A stretch of 64,000 bases of DNA from Camillea tinctor (lineage: Eukaryota; Ascomycota; Sordariomycetes; Xylariales; Xylariaceae): NCBI GenBank assembly GCA_022578605.1, contig MU394121.1, forward strand, positions 153,809 through 217,808, given 5' to 3'. The translations under genes were made by a program, and so were the position numbers. This document shows, one piece after another, positions 47,170-59,846 of this stretch. The notes below the pieces were generated by a model. That model did not search any database. It saw only the letters and a program-made list of their open reading frames with translations, and was not told where the DNA came from. Positions within the stretch are counted from its first letter, which is position 1. Every line of letters begins with the position of its first letter.

Positions 47170-47434
47170 GGGGCGACTGGATAACTAGATTAAACGTACA
47201 CCTGGGATAAATCACTATCCAGGAAGCATCGAGATGTCCTTAACTTGGGGAGGTGCATCTTTTGAAAATAGTTACTCAAGGAAGGGGAAAGGATGTATAT
47301 GATTTAATTTACATAATGAATTCCAAAAGAAGCCAAATTCTAGCTAAGAGAGTCACTTCCCCTACTCCCTAATGACGAAAGGAAGAGGCCATTCCCTGAT
47401 ATTAGAGGGATTTGCCTCCCTGATTTGTTATGGT

Positions 47435-47686
47435 CTATGATGACATGTGACGATGTAGCCAACTTAACTTTGTACGTCCGTGAGGATAGCGCTCCAATCG
47501 ATCCATTCTCAAGCGGAAGTCAGGTACTACCCCTTGGCTGAGCCACTCGTGATTCCAACGTTTCTGCCACGGTTGGAGGACTTCAGGTGCTCTGTGGCTT
47601 CCAGCGGGCGTACCAGTATTAGAGCTTGACCTTATGGCGGCTTGGTACGAAGGAGGAGCACGATCTATACCCGTGGAATGAGACAT
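47435..47686 (-). CDS. Candidate small protein with PPSY motif, 83 aa
   Basis: The frame from ATG 47686 to TAG 47437-47435 reads like protein: a PPSYQ motif of the PPxY type (bound by WW domains, as in ubiquitin-ligase adaptors), a Ser/Thr-rich linker, then a basic/aromatic C-terminus with WQKRWNHEWL. The open frame extends to about 47830 without an ATG, so this may be the last exon of a gene whose 5' part was not found. It lies just beyond the GH43 gene, on the opposite strand. No family recognised. Confidence 0.33.
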   Translation of the reverse strand: MSHSTGIDRAPPSYQAAIRSSSNTGTPAGSHRAPEVLQPWQKRWNHEWLSQGVVPDFRLRMDRLERYPHGRTKLSWLHRHMSS

Positions 47687-50238
47687 GTTTAGACGATTCT
47701 TCAAAGAATCTTTGCTGGTGATATTTGCTCGTAGGTTTCGGTAGGAAAGCAGGTCTTTTCGACTGGTAGGATGCAGGACGGTTAATGGTATGTGATAGGC
47801 GGCATGATTTTCCAATGCTAGTTGCGAGACCTTGACCTTTTATTTACAAGCCATCATATGATGTATGAACCTACTTATATTCAAGCTTCACATCTTTTAA
47901 ATTTTCTCTTTGCTAAAACCTCTTCGCCACCACAAGCGAACTTGCCCACTTGCTCACAATGCCATGCCTCTCTACACGTTCGTACCTATATATACCGCGC
48001 TCATACTTAATTTAAGGCTATTATGTGGCTTGATCAGGTTAGGACTCCAGTCGCCCATTTCTGACTTATACAGGCAAATAGTCAACTACATATTATAGAT
48101 GCTCGTGATTTCATATTGATTACCTAGGTAGAGTTTGCAGAAAGCTAAGCCCTAGATGAAATAGAGTGTTGATACAAGGATGATTTTCATAAACAATACA
48201 CACATGTATACCTTATAAGGGCACTAACTGTTAGCTTGGCTATCAGTCCCTCCATTCCCAATACATCACTAATACAACACCATGACCACGATATTTTGAC
48301 AATAATGGTAGATTAAGTTACTAGGCGGCATGCTCACTCCCTATCTATACCTCTAGAGTGTCTGTAAATAACACCTACTTCAGCGAAACCACTAGCTGTG
48401 TGGTGGTGCGAGAGCCGTTTTACTTGGTCAATGTGCTTTTTAGAATCGTGTTCCTTTGATAGGGGGATAAAATGGGAGAGCATGTGAGACGAGGAGGATC
48501 AAGATGGAGAAAATAATGTTGCTATGAGTCCCTCGAGTTCCCTGTTAAGCGTCTAAGAGATTAACAGAGCGAGGGAGATGCTGATAACAGTGGCATTAGC
48601 AGAGGCCCGTGTGGGGCTAGGCCCCTATATAAGGAATTTTAGTGGGCTATCTATAGTTACCTAGGTAGCGAGATCATCATTCTTACAACAGTCAAACCCC
48701 CATACCCTAATAGGTACATAAGTACCACATATCTATCGCACACTACTTCACCCGATAGCCATATATACCTAGCTCGTATCAAAGACCGTTGTTGATCACA
48801 TGACTACTAATTGCATGACCTTCCAATCCAGGTCACGTGGTACTTAGCAACCAGAGCCCGAGCCCTCCACTACCCCTTGTATACCAGACTAGTATAAGTC
48901 ATTGGTTAGATCTGATCCCTTCTTACTCTGTTTGTAAGTTCGCAATCCTTTCCCACGACAGGCAACCCACAGGCCATGAGGGTGTCTCATAAATGACAAC
49001 TCAATTTCACAGCTGCTGTTGATTCCGGGGTCCCCGTTGGCTTTCACGACGCAAACTTTGTCCGGATAACTGCAGAAGCAACAACGAGGGGATCGCTCCA
49101 AGGCATGTGACGGCCCGGCCCATTGTTTATTCTTCTCCAATGGCATATGTCCTCTGTTCCTGGTATCAAATACTGTCAAGAATAGGGCTGGAAGGTGGTT
49201 CAATCACGTAGCTTCTGCTTGGCTAGAAACGGGGTCTCATAAAATAAGTAGGTTATAGATATTCACGATGACATCAATTCGAAACTTATCAAAATATAAA
49301 CTTTTATACTCAACTAACGTAGTTGAACGCCAAATGTGAAGTTTTCTTATCAGGGCCACAGAGCACCGAATTCGTGATCATGAACGCAACGGCAGGACAA
49401 TTCATAGATGAACCCATTCGTATTAGCTTAATGCATAACCCTCATTATTGATCATTCTGGCCTTCCTGCATCATGGTCTAATATAAGCAAAAATGTAAAC
49501 ACCCGTTTTCGCGTTTGTGATCGACAGGCGTATCGTAGACCAATTTGTGGCCATTACGATACCAAGTGCGAGGCTATGTACACGGATATATAATATCACG
49601 AATATATGATTTTTTTTCTTTGTTTTTGCGTCAATGCAGGTAGGGAATTTAGCAATAAACCTAATAAATTCATTACGAGCACCACGCAGGGCCTCAGATA
49701 AGGAGGACGGAAGCCTCTTGTCTGCGAGAATGCTGACCTACGCACCAACCCAGTTCTTACAAACCGCCTCAAGTTGGAGATAGTCAAACGATCGTCAATG
49801 AAACAGAAAAAAAAAATGTAGCATTCCGAGCCGATCACATACAAGAATGATAGGCCCCCAGTCTTAGTGTGAATACATGATGATGGAGTCATTGGCGAGT
49901 TCCAAGCCAGCTGCTGCTTCTTCCCACGGTAGATTGTTTGTAGACAAACTATCAGATCATTTTGATTGTTCCACTATCCAGATTACATCTCGAGTATGTC
50001 TTTACGACTGTTGCCTTCTGCGCCACATTATGATAGATGAAGTGAGTTACGACTCTGTGGTAACAGGGGATGAGGCGTGAGGGGGGATGAAACGGTCATG
50101 ATATCTGCAGTGTGATGAAGTATTTAAGCATCGTGAGCCATTCGTAGAGTCTCTTGGTAATTTTGTTGTTCTTTACCTTCCTAAGACAAGCTTCTTAACT
50201 TACTATATACCTCCTTTTCTTTGATTAAACAAGACGGA
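47687..50238. other. Gene-poor intergenic tract
   Basis: Short frames only. The minus-strand frame 49203-48889 has several Cys and Gly-Asp turns but no recognised domain. ACGTG-type and CCTAGG-type motifs recur (48655 and 48835). AT content is high from 49200. Confidence 0.4.
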
Positions 50239-50768
50239 ATGTTATCAAGAATAGCATCGGGTAACTCAAAATTAGGCTCAATGGCAGTCTTTAGAGGATT
50301 CTTTACTGCGTACCTGCCCTCTTCACGACTGAGCATCAAATGGGCAGGTTATGGGAGAGAGAGGCTCCCTAAGGAGTTCAAGGAAGCAATTGAGCGTTAT
50401 GTAGAAAACGGGGCTAGAAAGGTACATATTAGGCATCCTATTAATCAACACATGCTAATGAAATATAGAACTCCGGGGAAGTAATTTCGGTCAAGATTCT
50501 GTAAGCTACATGGAACCCTTGATGTATTTTGCTGTAACTTAACTGATGGATGTTCCTCGGTAGGCACCGCAGACGCAGTCCAAGCCCGGTCCACCGGTCC
50601 CCCTCTGAGTCTAAGGACACTGAACCACATATAAGCACTCGGATTGCTACGGTAGATAACCGCCGGGGGAGAGTGCATCACGTTTTCGCCGACGGTACGG
50701 GCAGCAGCGAGAGAGGTGGCATCAGGCAGTACTCAACATTCACAGACATATACGTTTGGAAAACCTAA
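50239..50768 (+). CDS. Candidate two-exon hypothetical protein, 148 aa
   Basis: Exon 1 is 50239-50480 and exon 2 is 50564-50768. Exon 1 alone ends at a TAA immediately after a GTAATT donor. Joining to the acceptor CGGTAG at 50563 continues the frame for 68 codons. Exon 1 encodes a mixed domain with VFRGFFTAYLP and PKEFKEAIERYVENGARK. Exon 2 opens with an Arg/Ser-rich patch (HRRRSPSPVHRSPSESK), a possible phosphorylated or nuclear segment, and ends YSTFTDIYVWKT. The splice and the quality of both reading frames are the only support. No family recognised. Confidence 0.4.
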
Positions 50769-51361
50769 GTTTCTGTTACTACTCTTGCATAGCAAAAGTA
50801 TCATCGTATTTAGGGGTTACGATCTATCAAGGCTAATTTACATGGAAAAGGATATGAACTGTTGTCTAAGACCATTGTGCAGTCCTAGATAGTCAAATGG
50901 AAAGAAATGCCTGTGTATCACTGGAAAAGATAGTTATTCTCGAATGCGACAATGCTATGTGCAAAATATCCCACTATTGGAAGAACATACCAGCGATTCA
51001 GATACTACCGCATATGCAGTAAAGACCTTAGAGGCTATACAGCAAGGACTGGTAGGTGGCTACAGTGTGTGTTTAAAAATAACCCCTATGTTCTTCAACG
51101 TCCCACGCATTTCTTTATGTCTCCGACAATTCTTTATGTAAATTCTATTTATACTCGACCACTATTGGAATTTCTTTGTAGGGAGTCGTTTGAAGTTATT
51201 ATAGAACAACGTTGCCGATTATAGTAGTTTGGGCGTTGTTTAATGATGTATATAATACTCGGTGGCGCCCACTAAGCCCGAACTGAAGAAAGTGCTTATA
51301 TGTACTAATCGAATGAAAAAGAGTGTGTTATTTTTATTTACAGTATTGGTATAGAAGCATT
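50769..51361. other. Intergenic, no firm gene
   Basis: A 65-codon frame from ATG 50944 (VQNIPLLEEHTSDSDTTAYA...) looks protein-like but is short, unspliced and without a recognised domain, so it is not called. Confidence 0.4.
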
Positions 51362-51934
51362 ATGGCTCCGTTCCGGATGCCAGCATTATTTGAACTCACG
51401 CGCAAAGAGAAGCGCTTATTTAGGAACGACATCGAGGCTATTCTCCGCAAGTGTGAGGGCATTTTGGCAAACGATCGATTTGAACTTTCCATCGTGGATT
51501 ATGCAGAGGCTTTCCGCCTAGTCAGAGACGCTCTGTTCCTAGCAAACGACCCTGATGCTTGTGAGTCTCCCCCCCTTGCTAGGTGCAATCTATATAAGGG
51601 CCACATCCTGCATGGCCTCCGCAGGTATCCCGAGGCTCGCGAGGCCTACTGGGTGGCGTCCAGGGCCAAGCCTACCGACAACCTCGATACTGTATGTTCA
51701 AGGACAGCGACCCGACTCGTGATGGTAATGGACAAGAAGATCCTCGAAAAGAAGAGAGCAGCAGGTATTTGGGATGCGTGTAAAGGCACTTACCGCGAGT
51801 CAACCGCCCAGCTCTTTAATAGCGACGTGTGTGACCAAGGATTGAGGAAGCCTGATCTCGGAATAGAATTGTGGGATCCAGAGCCAGCCTCGATCACTCG
51901 CATCAAAAATGTCATTGTGCGGAAGGGCGGCTAG
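51362..51934 (+). CDS. Hypothetical protein, 190 aa, possibly TPR-like
   Basis: A single exon. ATG 51362 (MAPFRMPALFELTRKEKRLF) is preferred over a non-ATG extension upstream. The sequence is helical throughout. A pair of segments, YAEAFRLVRDALFLANDPDA and CNLYKGHILHGLRRYPEAREAYWVASRAKPTDN, has the small/large residue spacing of tetratricopeptide repeats (A-L-R-Y-P-E-A-x-E-A-Y). The Lys/Arg-rich middle (DKKILEKKRAAGIW) is followed by a short C-terminal domain. No signal peptide or membrane segment. A TPR pair suggests protein binding, but this is inference. The gene is isolated in a gene-poor region. Confidence 0.65.
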   Translation: MAPFRMPALFELTRKEKRLFRNDIEAILRKCEGILANDRFELSIVDYAEAFRLVRDALFLANDPDACESPPLARCNLYKGHILHGLRRYPEAREAYWVASRAKPTDNLDTVCSRTATRLVMVMDKKILEKKRAAGIWDACKGTYRESTAQLFNSDVCDQGLRKPDLGIELWDPEPASITRIKNVIVRKGG

Positions 51935-52855
51935 ACTATGTTTACGCCCCCACAGATATTCCTTGAAAGACTTATCGTGATTTCGGTACATAGCAGCCGC
52001 GTAGCTAGCCTTATAGCCTTACGGCCACCGAAATGATAAACACGCGTACATGGGACGATTCAAGATCGTCCGTTCGCTCATCGGAAGGATACAGGATATT
52101 GAATGGGATCTTCTTACCAATGTAGACAATCATGAGATATGAGCCTGGAGCTCATTACATAGACAGTATCCCCGGGCACCAAATCCACGGGTCGGAAAAG
52201 CCAATATATCACTTATTTGGCTCATTAAATCATTATTTAAGGTAAACATATTCTAATAAATCACCTAGTGTTCAAAAAGGCTAACTATATTTCTATAGGG
52301 ATTGATTAGAGTGTGTCCGAAGTAAGGGGAAATGATTCACACGCATGCTAGTGTGTCTTAGGACACGAAGTTCAGTAAAACAACTCTATAATAGACGCAT
52401 ACTATTGGGAGCCCTGTACATACTACACGTAGTTGAAAGAGACTTCTAAATAGTTTTATAACTTGTTCTCATTCATTCTATTGCACTTTGACGTGAACCC
52501 ATCTTCCTTAAAGTACGTGAAAATACGATCAATCTAGTAATGAAAAACTGCAGAAACTCCAAATAAAGGAAACCTTAAAGTTGTAATATAAATAACATAT
52601 CATAATTGTACCGACATTATTGCTGTTCCCACCAAGTTTAGGAGATAATAAAATGATCAGAGAGTTATCGTGTAGTCAGTAAATAGCAAGATAGGCCTGT
52701 TTATCGTTTACTGCCTATTATATAACGGAAAATAGCCAAATTGATGTCTCGTCCCCCCCAGGGCCCCCTTAAGTGATGAGGAGGTAGGTATGTTTCTTTT
52801 GGAAATTGAATTTGAAAATTTCCGGGTTGCATCATGTAGCTGCATGACTCGTGAA
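51935..52855. other. AT-rich intergenic, no gene recognised
   Basis: Stop-dense and AT-rich, especially 52200-52650. Confidence 0.5.
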
Positions 52856-53770
52856 TCACTTCCGTGTTTCGAAGTAATCCCGCTCCAATCGTTCGTCCAC
52901 TTTCAGCCACGGGTTGGCAAACGTGTCAAAAGCCTCGAATCCGTTTTGAGAGGCTTTAGTCTCATGGCCTCGCAGTACGACAAGCCACTTTTGCACAGGG
53001 TCTCGCTGCCTGTTATTGAACCTGGCCAAGAGGCCGCCACGCCTTCTGGTCTTAGGTGCGTCGTCCGTCATCACATCTCCTAGGGGCTTGAGTAAGACAA
53101 TTTTCCACTCCCGGCGTGCGAATTGGCTTTTGTTGGTTGCCACGAAGCGGCTGTCGATAAGTGCGCCCAGTTTGTTCGGTAGACAGCCTGGCAGAGCAAA
53201 CAGCCTTTTCGCTAGGTCCTGTGCGTAAGACACTCTATTCGTGATGATGCGCGGCAGTATTTTGTGACCAGAGGTATTATCATTGTATTCGTCCTCCGCG
53301 GCAGCCACCATGGTCGCCAATTGGTCTTGCGAGTACGATGGCACAGCCCGTACGCCGGTATACCCGTCCTTCAGCACTGCGTACGTTGAGTGGACGTTCA
53401 CGCCAAGAACCTGGTTGATGGTGCGTAGCTCGGATGTCGGGCGCACCGAAATCATCTCCCAGGCTTCGTACACCGTTTTGATGTCGCGATCGCGGACCCG
53501 GCTACGCACCGTTAACAGGGCTCTAGGGGTATGAATTAGTCCCTTGGATACTTACAAGTTGTTCCATCCGTGAACGTTCCTGTCGGCGAGGGAAGAGATG
53601 GAGCTCGCATCGGACCAGTTGACGGTCCAGGTGTCGTCTTCGCAAGGAGGGGTAGGTTGGGCTTGAACCTGAGGCAGCGAGGTCTTGTCTTCTTCCCATC
53701 GCATCACTGCCGGATTGCTAGATGCTGCAGCCGCCGTCGTACCAGTAGTAATAGTGGTTGTTGTTGGCAT
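52856..53770 (-). CDS. Hypothetical protein, 293 aa
   Basis: Two exons on the minus strand, 53770-53556 and 53522-52856. The intron is only 33 nt (GTAAGT donor, CCTAG acceptor), near or below the usual fungal minimum. It is supported because it joins HGWNNL to LTVRSRVRDRDIK in frame across a stop. The N-terminus is Thr/Ala-rich and disordered, with an acidic WTVNWSDASSISS patch. The main domain (about 75-293) is mixed helix/strand with many Arg and Lys, including NQVLGVNVHSTYAVL, ITNRVSYAQDLAKRLFALPG and PVQKWLVVLRGHET. No known domain, signal peptide or membrane helix. Clear codon structure relative to the AT-rich flanks makes it a likely real gene. Confidence 0.65.
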
Positions 53771-55342
53771 TATGAATGTCAAGTTGAAAGAGAGGTAGAC
53801 CTGGGTGATGTGTGTGATTGATAATTTTTCTCAGACTTGCACAATTGTTGTTGATATTTCAGGATTGGCATGAAAAGAACCGAGGAACCAACCGGAGACG
53901 ACTGCTTTATATGAAGAAATAGATTTGGGGATTTGTAATATGAACCAATCATTTGAAAGTTCTCACCGGGCTTCTATGTCCTTTATAGGGCCTTGTAAAT
54001 ACTAAATAGTGGAAGGTAAGGCTTGGCTGGTGATTCTTGATCTACCTAAAGCCTACATAGCCCCCAAAGGATAAGAAGGATAATCGGCGAATGATTTATC
54101 TGCTTGCTTTCTTCCCAATTCTAGTTTGTACTCGTGCAACTAGACTTCGAAAATTGATACTATTCTCACCGAGTAAAGGTCTTACCATGGCGTTTTAATT
54201 ACTCCACATGTACAATTTAGGCGTCTTACATCTAGCCTTTTGGATTCATTGAGCTATTGCCACATTGTCCTTTTGAGAAGGCTATGCATGTATCATAACA
54301 CTCGTAGCCTTACAGACTTTACAGGCCTTATAGACCAATCAATAGTTCCAACATAGTAACCGATGAAACCTCGATGTTACCAGTCAAGTTGCTATTCCAA
54401 CTGCACATGTGTTATCTAGAAATACCAAAGCCATAAATTTCTTCTGTAGGGTTCGATCCATCTTACCTATAGCCAACCCCAAGATCGACTGTTTACCAAT
54501 ATAAGCAAGTAACCTAGATCACCTTCATATGGGAAATTCGGTTTGAATTATTACGAGTTCCGGGGATAGCTTGTCTCCAGGTTCACATGATCTAGGTATT
54601 ATTTTCCTTTTACTGTATAATCCTAGGTTAGTTGTACAACATGATTCAGACCTCGGTGGTCAACATATGTTGTGACATGATATATGAGTCACGAGGATCC
54701 TGCTCGTATACACTGTATTACGTCGGTAGAATCAAGGACAGGTCGGTGTCTATCTAGGCTAAAGGCTCGAGCTTTCCGGTGCCTTGATGGCCTAAGGCAA
54801 TGAACTCGAGCAAGAATAAGAGAATGTTGGGAAAACGAGAGAGGAAAGCTATTTGCCCCGACTGACCGCGGAGTTAAGAATATGCCGTGGATTGTTCTAG
54901 GTTAACGTAGTAGCTGGTAATACGTTGACTTCTATAGCCCTCCATGTGCAAAAGCTAGTATTTAGTTAGACAATCTGAGTTACTCACGAGGCATTCGGTT
55001 GATCTAGGCTCCAGCTTCATAGCTTAGTAAAGTATATCCAACCAGTTTCAACCAACCGTGACTATCACTTATGACGATATCGTGGGTGGAGCTGTGGGGT
55101 TAAAGCCTGGATTAGGACGAACCCCTGTCAGCAGGAATCCAGCATGGCAGCATGGTCAGCTCCTCTTCGCTGGTGGGGTCTCACCCGAGTGGCTCTGGAC
55201 ATAGCTCGAGTCTTAGTTTAGGACAATAGGCAGCAATTGAGATGTGTTTCTTTGATACGCAGATTGAAGCCGCCATCTTTTTCGTGGTGGTGGTGTCTCC
55301 CCTGTTAGCTTAGATTTCTTCTACCCTAGGACTTGGACCAAG
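53771..55342. other. AT-rich intergenic, no gene recognised
   Basis: No coding sequence supported. A short tRNA B-box-like GGTTCGATCC occurs at about 54449 without other tRNA structure. Confidence 0.45.
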
Positions 55343-56152
55343 ATGGAGCGAACCAGAGAGACGTTAAGCGAGGAGACTAAGATCTTGCATGCGCCAGCGC
55401 CAATTTCAGCCGCAGCTAGGGTTATCGGTTTCGACAATGAGAACTTGGAAGAATATACCGGCTATTTTCTGATCTTAATCGAGATATCACACCGAACGAA
55501 TGCAAGTAACTTCTCGCTCTCGTTCAGCCAGCTGACAACGCCCAGTGGCTTTCTGCTGTTATAACCGCTTACGACGGCTCCCACAGAGTTGATAACTCGT
55601 CCCGTAATTGTGGCCGAGTTATCTATCACTCCCAACACCTCGCCGATCGCCTGCTCGAGCGTATCTTACCTCATCTACCGCCCGGCGTAATAACATTGGA
55701 CAATGCGCCCGACGTGACTGGCCAGTTCCCGGTGGTTCGTAAGGAAAAGTGGAAAATCTCACGTCTAGCTGAGAACTTGAGGTTCCTGAAATACGGACCC
55801 GGAAACTATTTTCGGCCCCACGCCGATGATCACTTTATCAACGACAAGGCCGGAGAGAAGAGCTACCTGACAATGCATCTCTAACTCAATGGCGGTTGTG
55901 AGGGTGAGGCTAGCCAAGTAGAGGGAGGGGCGACGCTGTGTGCCGTCGGCTTTGAGGATCCTTGTGCACCGAAGCTTGATGTGAACCCTAAGGCGGGAAA
56001 GCCTTGTGGCGTTTCAGCAGAGAAACTTATACCATGAAGGATGCGAGGTCATAGAAGGCATGAAGTACACAGTAAGATCAGACATTATCTACAGTAAAGT
56101 CCGAAACGTAGGATTCTGCCTATCAGGCTCCCCTTTGCTTTTCTTCTCCTGA
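55343..56152 (+). pseudogene. Decayed prolyl-4-hydroxylase-like 2OG-Fe(II) dioxygenase
   Basis: Translated pieces in order match the fungal prolyl-4-hydroxylase-like family: ENLEEYTGYF (frame 1), then after a frame change near 55475 TPNECK, a TAA at 55507-55509, LLALVQPADNAQW through RFLKYGPGNYFRPHADDHF, a second TAA at 55882-55884, LNGG and EGGATLCAV. After another frame change near 56005 come QQRNLYHEGCEVIEGMKYTVRSD and the end at 56152. The iron ligands His-x-Asp (codons 55819-55827) and the distal His (56033-56035), plus the 2-oxoglutarate Arg, are all still visible. Damage is two stops and two frameshifts, and no intron explains them. The first TAA is one C-to-T step from CAA in a CpA context, compatible with repeat-induced point mutation. 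The parent was probably a cytosolic or secretory oxidoreductase of unknown substrate. Confidence 0.72.
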
Positions 56153-59100
56153 ATCCTTCAAAAAGAAAAAAGAAAGCCATGGAATTTCCTATATGAATTG
56201 GAGATACTTATAAATCTGAGACAAAAAAAATATTGTTACCAGAGCGTTAGCTGTATTGAGATGCGGAGAAATTAATATGTAACATGGCCGAATATGAATA
56301 TCACGATACAATCAAAAGATACAATAATATAATTTCTATAAGAAATAGGGGACTTGCTTCAGAAATTAAGAATGCTGTGACATTTGCAATGCTTACTTGC
56401 CCCTTGTCCTGTTACGTAAATTGTGGTGGCAATGTACCGATCAACGTCCTCTGCTGCCTTCACATCACTCTGTCGTTGAGGCTCAAGTGCTCTAGTTATT
56501 AATAGATGATTTTATGTGACCAGGACTAGTCAGATTTGACTTAGAACCTTGAGTTGCAAGTTATATGTGGTTTACAGCGAACTAATAAATTGCTTTCTAT
56601 GACAGAGCTAAAGTTAGATGTGTAGATACGAGGGCATAGAGCCTTCGGTACATATAGGAGGTGGTCTAAGGGACCGGAGTAAGGAGAAATCTCCCCCGTA
56701 TATCATTTTCCATTAAAGTATAATACTCGATGCAGGAATTGGCCATGCAAGGGATGCTAAGGCATATTCTCATGGTTGCCTAAGGTTTGCCCATCTTGCT
56801 CATTCAACTATCCTTAATTACCTAGGGCAGGCAGGACAAAGTTAGTAGTTCAGATGGTGACCAAGAAGTAGGATTGTGGCTACAAAACTCCGATAGTAGC
56901 ATCTCGGTAAGTTCCCATATATGTATATACCTATGTAAGACTACTTTAAAGTCTCAGTGATATAGAATCAAGCATTCCTACATTCAAATTTGAATAGAAA
57001 GAGACCTGGGTTCCCCCTGTCACGTAAATAACATCCTATCAACAATAACGTGACTTCCATCTATATCTATGAAACTAAAGGAGACAAAGATTAGATGTCG
57101 TGGTAGAGACTCGATTATTTTCCTAGAAACAGTCCTGCGGGACTTTTTTTCCGGCATTCAAAGTATCGTTTACTTATACACCTGGATATCAATCATGACT
57201 CAAGAGGGAAAATCCCATCCCCTAAACATAGCCTCAATAGCTAGCCCTTGTTTTGTTGGTACTTCTCATTGGCAAAAGTCAAGTAGCTGTCAATCCTCCC
57301 GACTACGTACGCTCGGTGTAGGTATGAATAAAAACCTAGGAACACAACCACAACACGAGTAATCAGAGTCAACAGTTCAACAGATTTATCGCGTAAATGA
57401 AATATCATACCACCTCTGTACATGGTTCGTAGCCCTGCGATCTTTGAAATGTTATCGAGAATTACGAAAAACGCTCAAGGCTGGGAAACAATGAGCTAAT
57501 ATTCGTCCTTCATTTAGCGTGTTGTTATGAGGGCTCCGATACTCAGCCACCATCAAACACAAAATGGGGCTACCTGAGGCGAATTACTCGTACACATTCG
57601 CAGCTATTTGTAGCCGCTAGATGTGGAAAAACTGCCTATGTGATCGCATAGACCGCCGTGAACACAAACAAGCCGCCCCATTTCATAGGTAACTGGTGCG
57701 ACCTATGCTCCAGATATCACGCTCGACTTGGCATTTAACAACATCTGAACGAATTGAAAACCCCGTAGACCTTCGAACTCACTAGTGATGGGCGAGGTCA
57801 GAGTGAACTAGTATGAACTAGTAAAAAGAGAGAAAGGACATCGTCGGTTGAGAATAGATTGGTAGATAGGTAGCAGCGCAACTAGAAGCACAGCATGACT
57901 CCACCCGCCGCCTCGTTTCCTGGCACAGAAAGAACTTCCGATACACCTTCCTTTTTACGACGTTGGTCCTGGCGATGGTGGGCTGGTTCGAAGCGGGAGG
58001 TGGCCGGAGCAGTTTAGATACTGAATCGTGCGGGCGGACAATTCAAGGTCTCTCGAGGACTATGACATATATTTGCACAGAACAAGACGGCATATCGTAT
58101 AATTTTCTCCTAAAGAAGAAAAGAAGAAAGAAAGAACAATAAAAATAAACATTAATATTGGGTCAACTGTAAACAAGTTGGTATTCCGTTTTTGTGACCG
58201 ATTATCCCCGTCGATTCGAAGACCCCACGTAACAAGCCAAGTCACAGATAGGGATAAAATTTGACATGCTTGGCATACCAAGGCAAGCTGGTGACGGGTA
58301 TCTGCTTGTAGTATGAGGCATTGCTTGTGGTCCCCATACGCTGCAAGGGGGAACTTTTTAGGCAAGATGCTGTGAGACGAGATACCACATCACTCAGGAA
58401 CACGCCTCGGCGCCATGGCAAACACGAGATCTCCCTATCTGTCTCTTTGTCTGTCTCCATTGACGGTATTACCTCTCAATCCTTGCCGTCTTGGTATCTA
58501 GGCCTTCGCTGTTGAGTAAATATAGTAGCATCACGTGCGTTTGCGGTTTTCTTCTCGCTCGTCGACGTTGTCGCTCAATCGGTTCGTTTGTCTCCCCGCA
58601 CGGCCTGACATCTCTTCCCAGCTCCCACCAGTCGTATCGCATCGTATCGCATCAGGACTAGACGTTACGTGAGAAAACAGTAATAGGTAATCATGCGCGG
58701 TTACCGCAGTGCAGCATTGGCTAGATTCATGGGAGAGAGATAAAGCGAAGACACCAAAATGGATCGCCAAGAGCTTCCCAGCTTCCACTATATAATATTT
58801 CCCTCCGAGCTTGTCCAGGATCTTTTGCTTCCTAGCAAGTTTCCGTTGTGGGGTGCGTAACCGGCTCGGTCTTGTTACATACCACACTGGGAACTGGTTA
58901 TATCCCGGTTCCTATATAGGTACGATATAGTTATTATGCTTATCGTTGGTTATAAGACTAGGACTGCCGAACCGTTATCCTGAGCTAAGACATTGGATCA
59001 TCGTGTGATTGGTGGATACTACGGCGGGCGACAGAAAGGGCAGCTGTTGATGTCGAGCAGGTATTAAGTGAACTATACTAGACGCCGGCGATAGTTAAGA

Positions 59101-59846
59101 GCCTTGGCATAGCTCCCCTGCTGCTGCTCGTAGCCGTCGCCGTCGGGGTCAGCCGATCCCTCCTCAGGCCAGGAAATTTTCTTCATACACACACGTACGC
59201 AGATGCTGCCCTGAGCGTGTGCCTCCTTACCGAATGACCGGCATCATAAGCACGCATGTATTTTCGGGGTCTCACTGCGAGATATGATAGGACGACATGG
59301 CACATATCAGGAAGGGATCGCCGCTCTGGCGTCTAAGCAGCATTGTGAACTTCCTCTTCGCAGCTAGCCTGCTGCTACCCGGACCAGCAACTTATTCATA
59401 GCTTGCTACCTTAAACCTGACAGCCTTGAATCCAGAACCTCCTAGCTCTAGCTTGTCTGGATATCATGAACATGTTCTATATTCGATAGATCCTTCTCTT
59501 GTGCGGGTATCGGCTCTTAATTGGTTGGCGCGGGTCATTCCGTGAAGCCTCATTTCCGCATTACAACAGGCTGTGGTATTTGTAAAACTGCAGGCGATAG
59601 AATGAAATAGGCAGGTAGACGGCCGCGATAGCTTCGAGCCGGCCGGCCTGAGCGTCTGCTGCCAGAAAATAGCTTCATGGGGTCGTCGTTGAGAGATAAC
59701 GGGCTTGGCTAGAATTTTCTTATAAAGTGTGGTTATTCCCTTCCCTCTTTGATGTACAAGACAGTCCCATCCAAGCTCATCTCCTTTCGCTCAGCACCTC
59801 ACTTGGCAGTATCAGAAGCGAGTCGCCAGACAGACTAATCGACATC
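56153..59846. other. 3.7-kb gene-poor tract
   Basis: Only short overlapping frames (for example 57069-57362 and minus 58887-58531) without domains. An ACGTG-containing site lies at about 58534. The M43 protease promoter is at the right end. Confidence 0.45.
59721..59726 (+). promoter_or_regulatory. TATA box of the M43 protease gene
   Basis: TATAAA lies 126 nt before the ATG and is followed by a TC-rich leader, a common arrangement for strongly expressed secreted fungal proteins. Confidence 0.5.

Noticed and set aside
48889..49203. Minus-strand 104-codon Cys-containing frame
   Set aside because: No domain, no ATG-proximal coding signal and no splice evidence.
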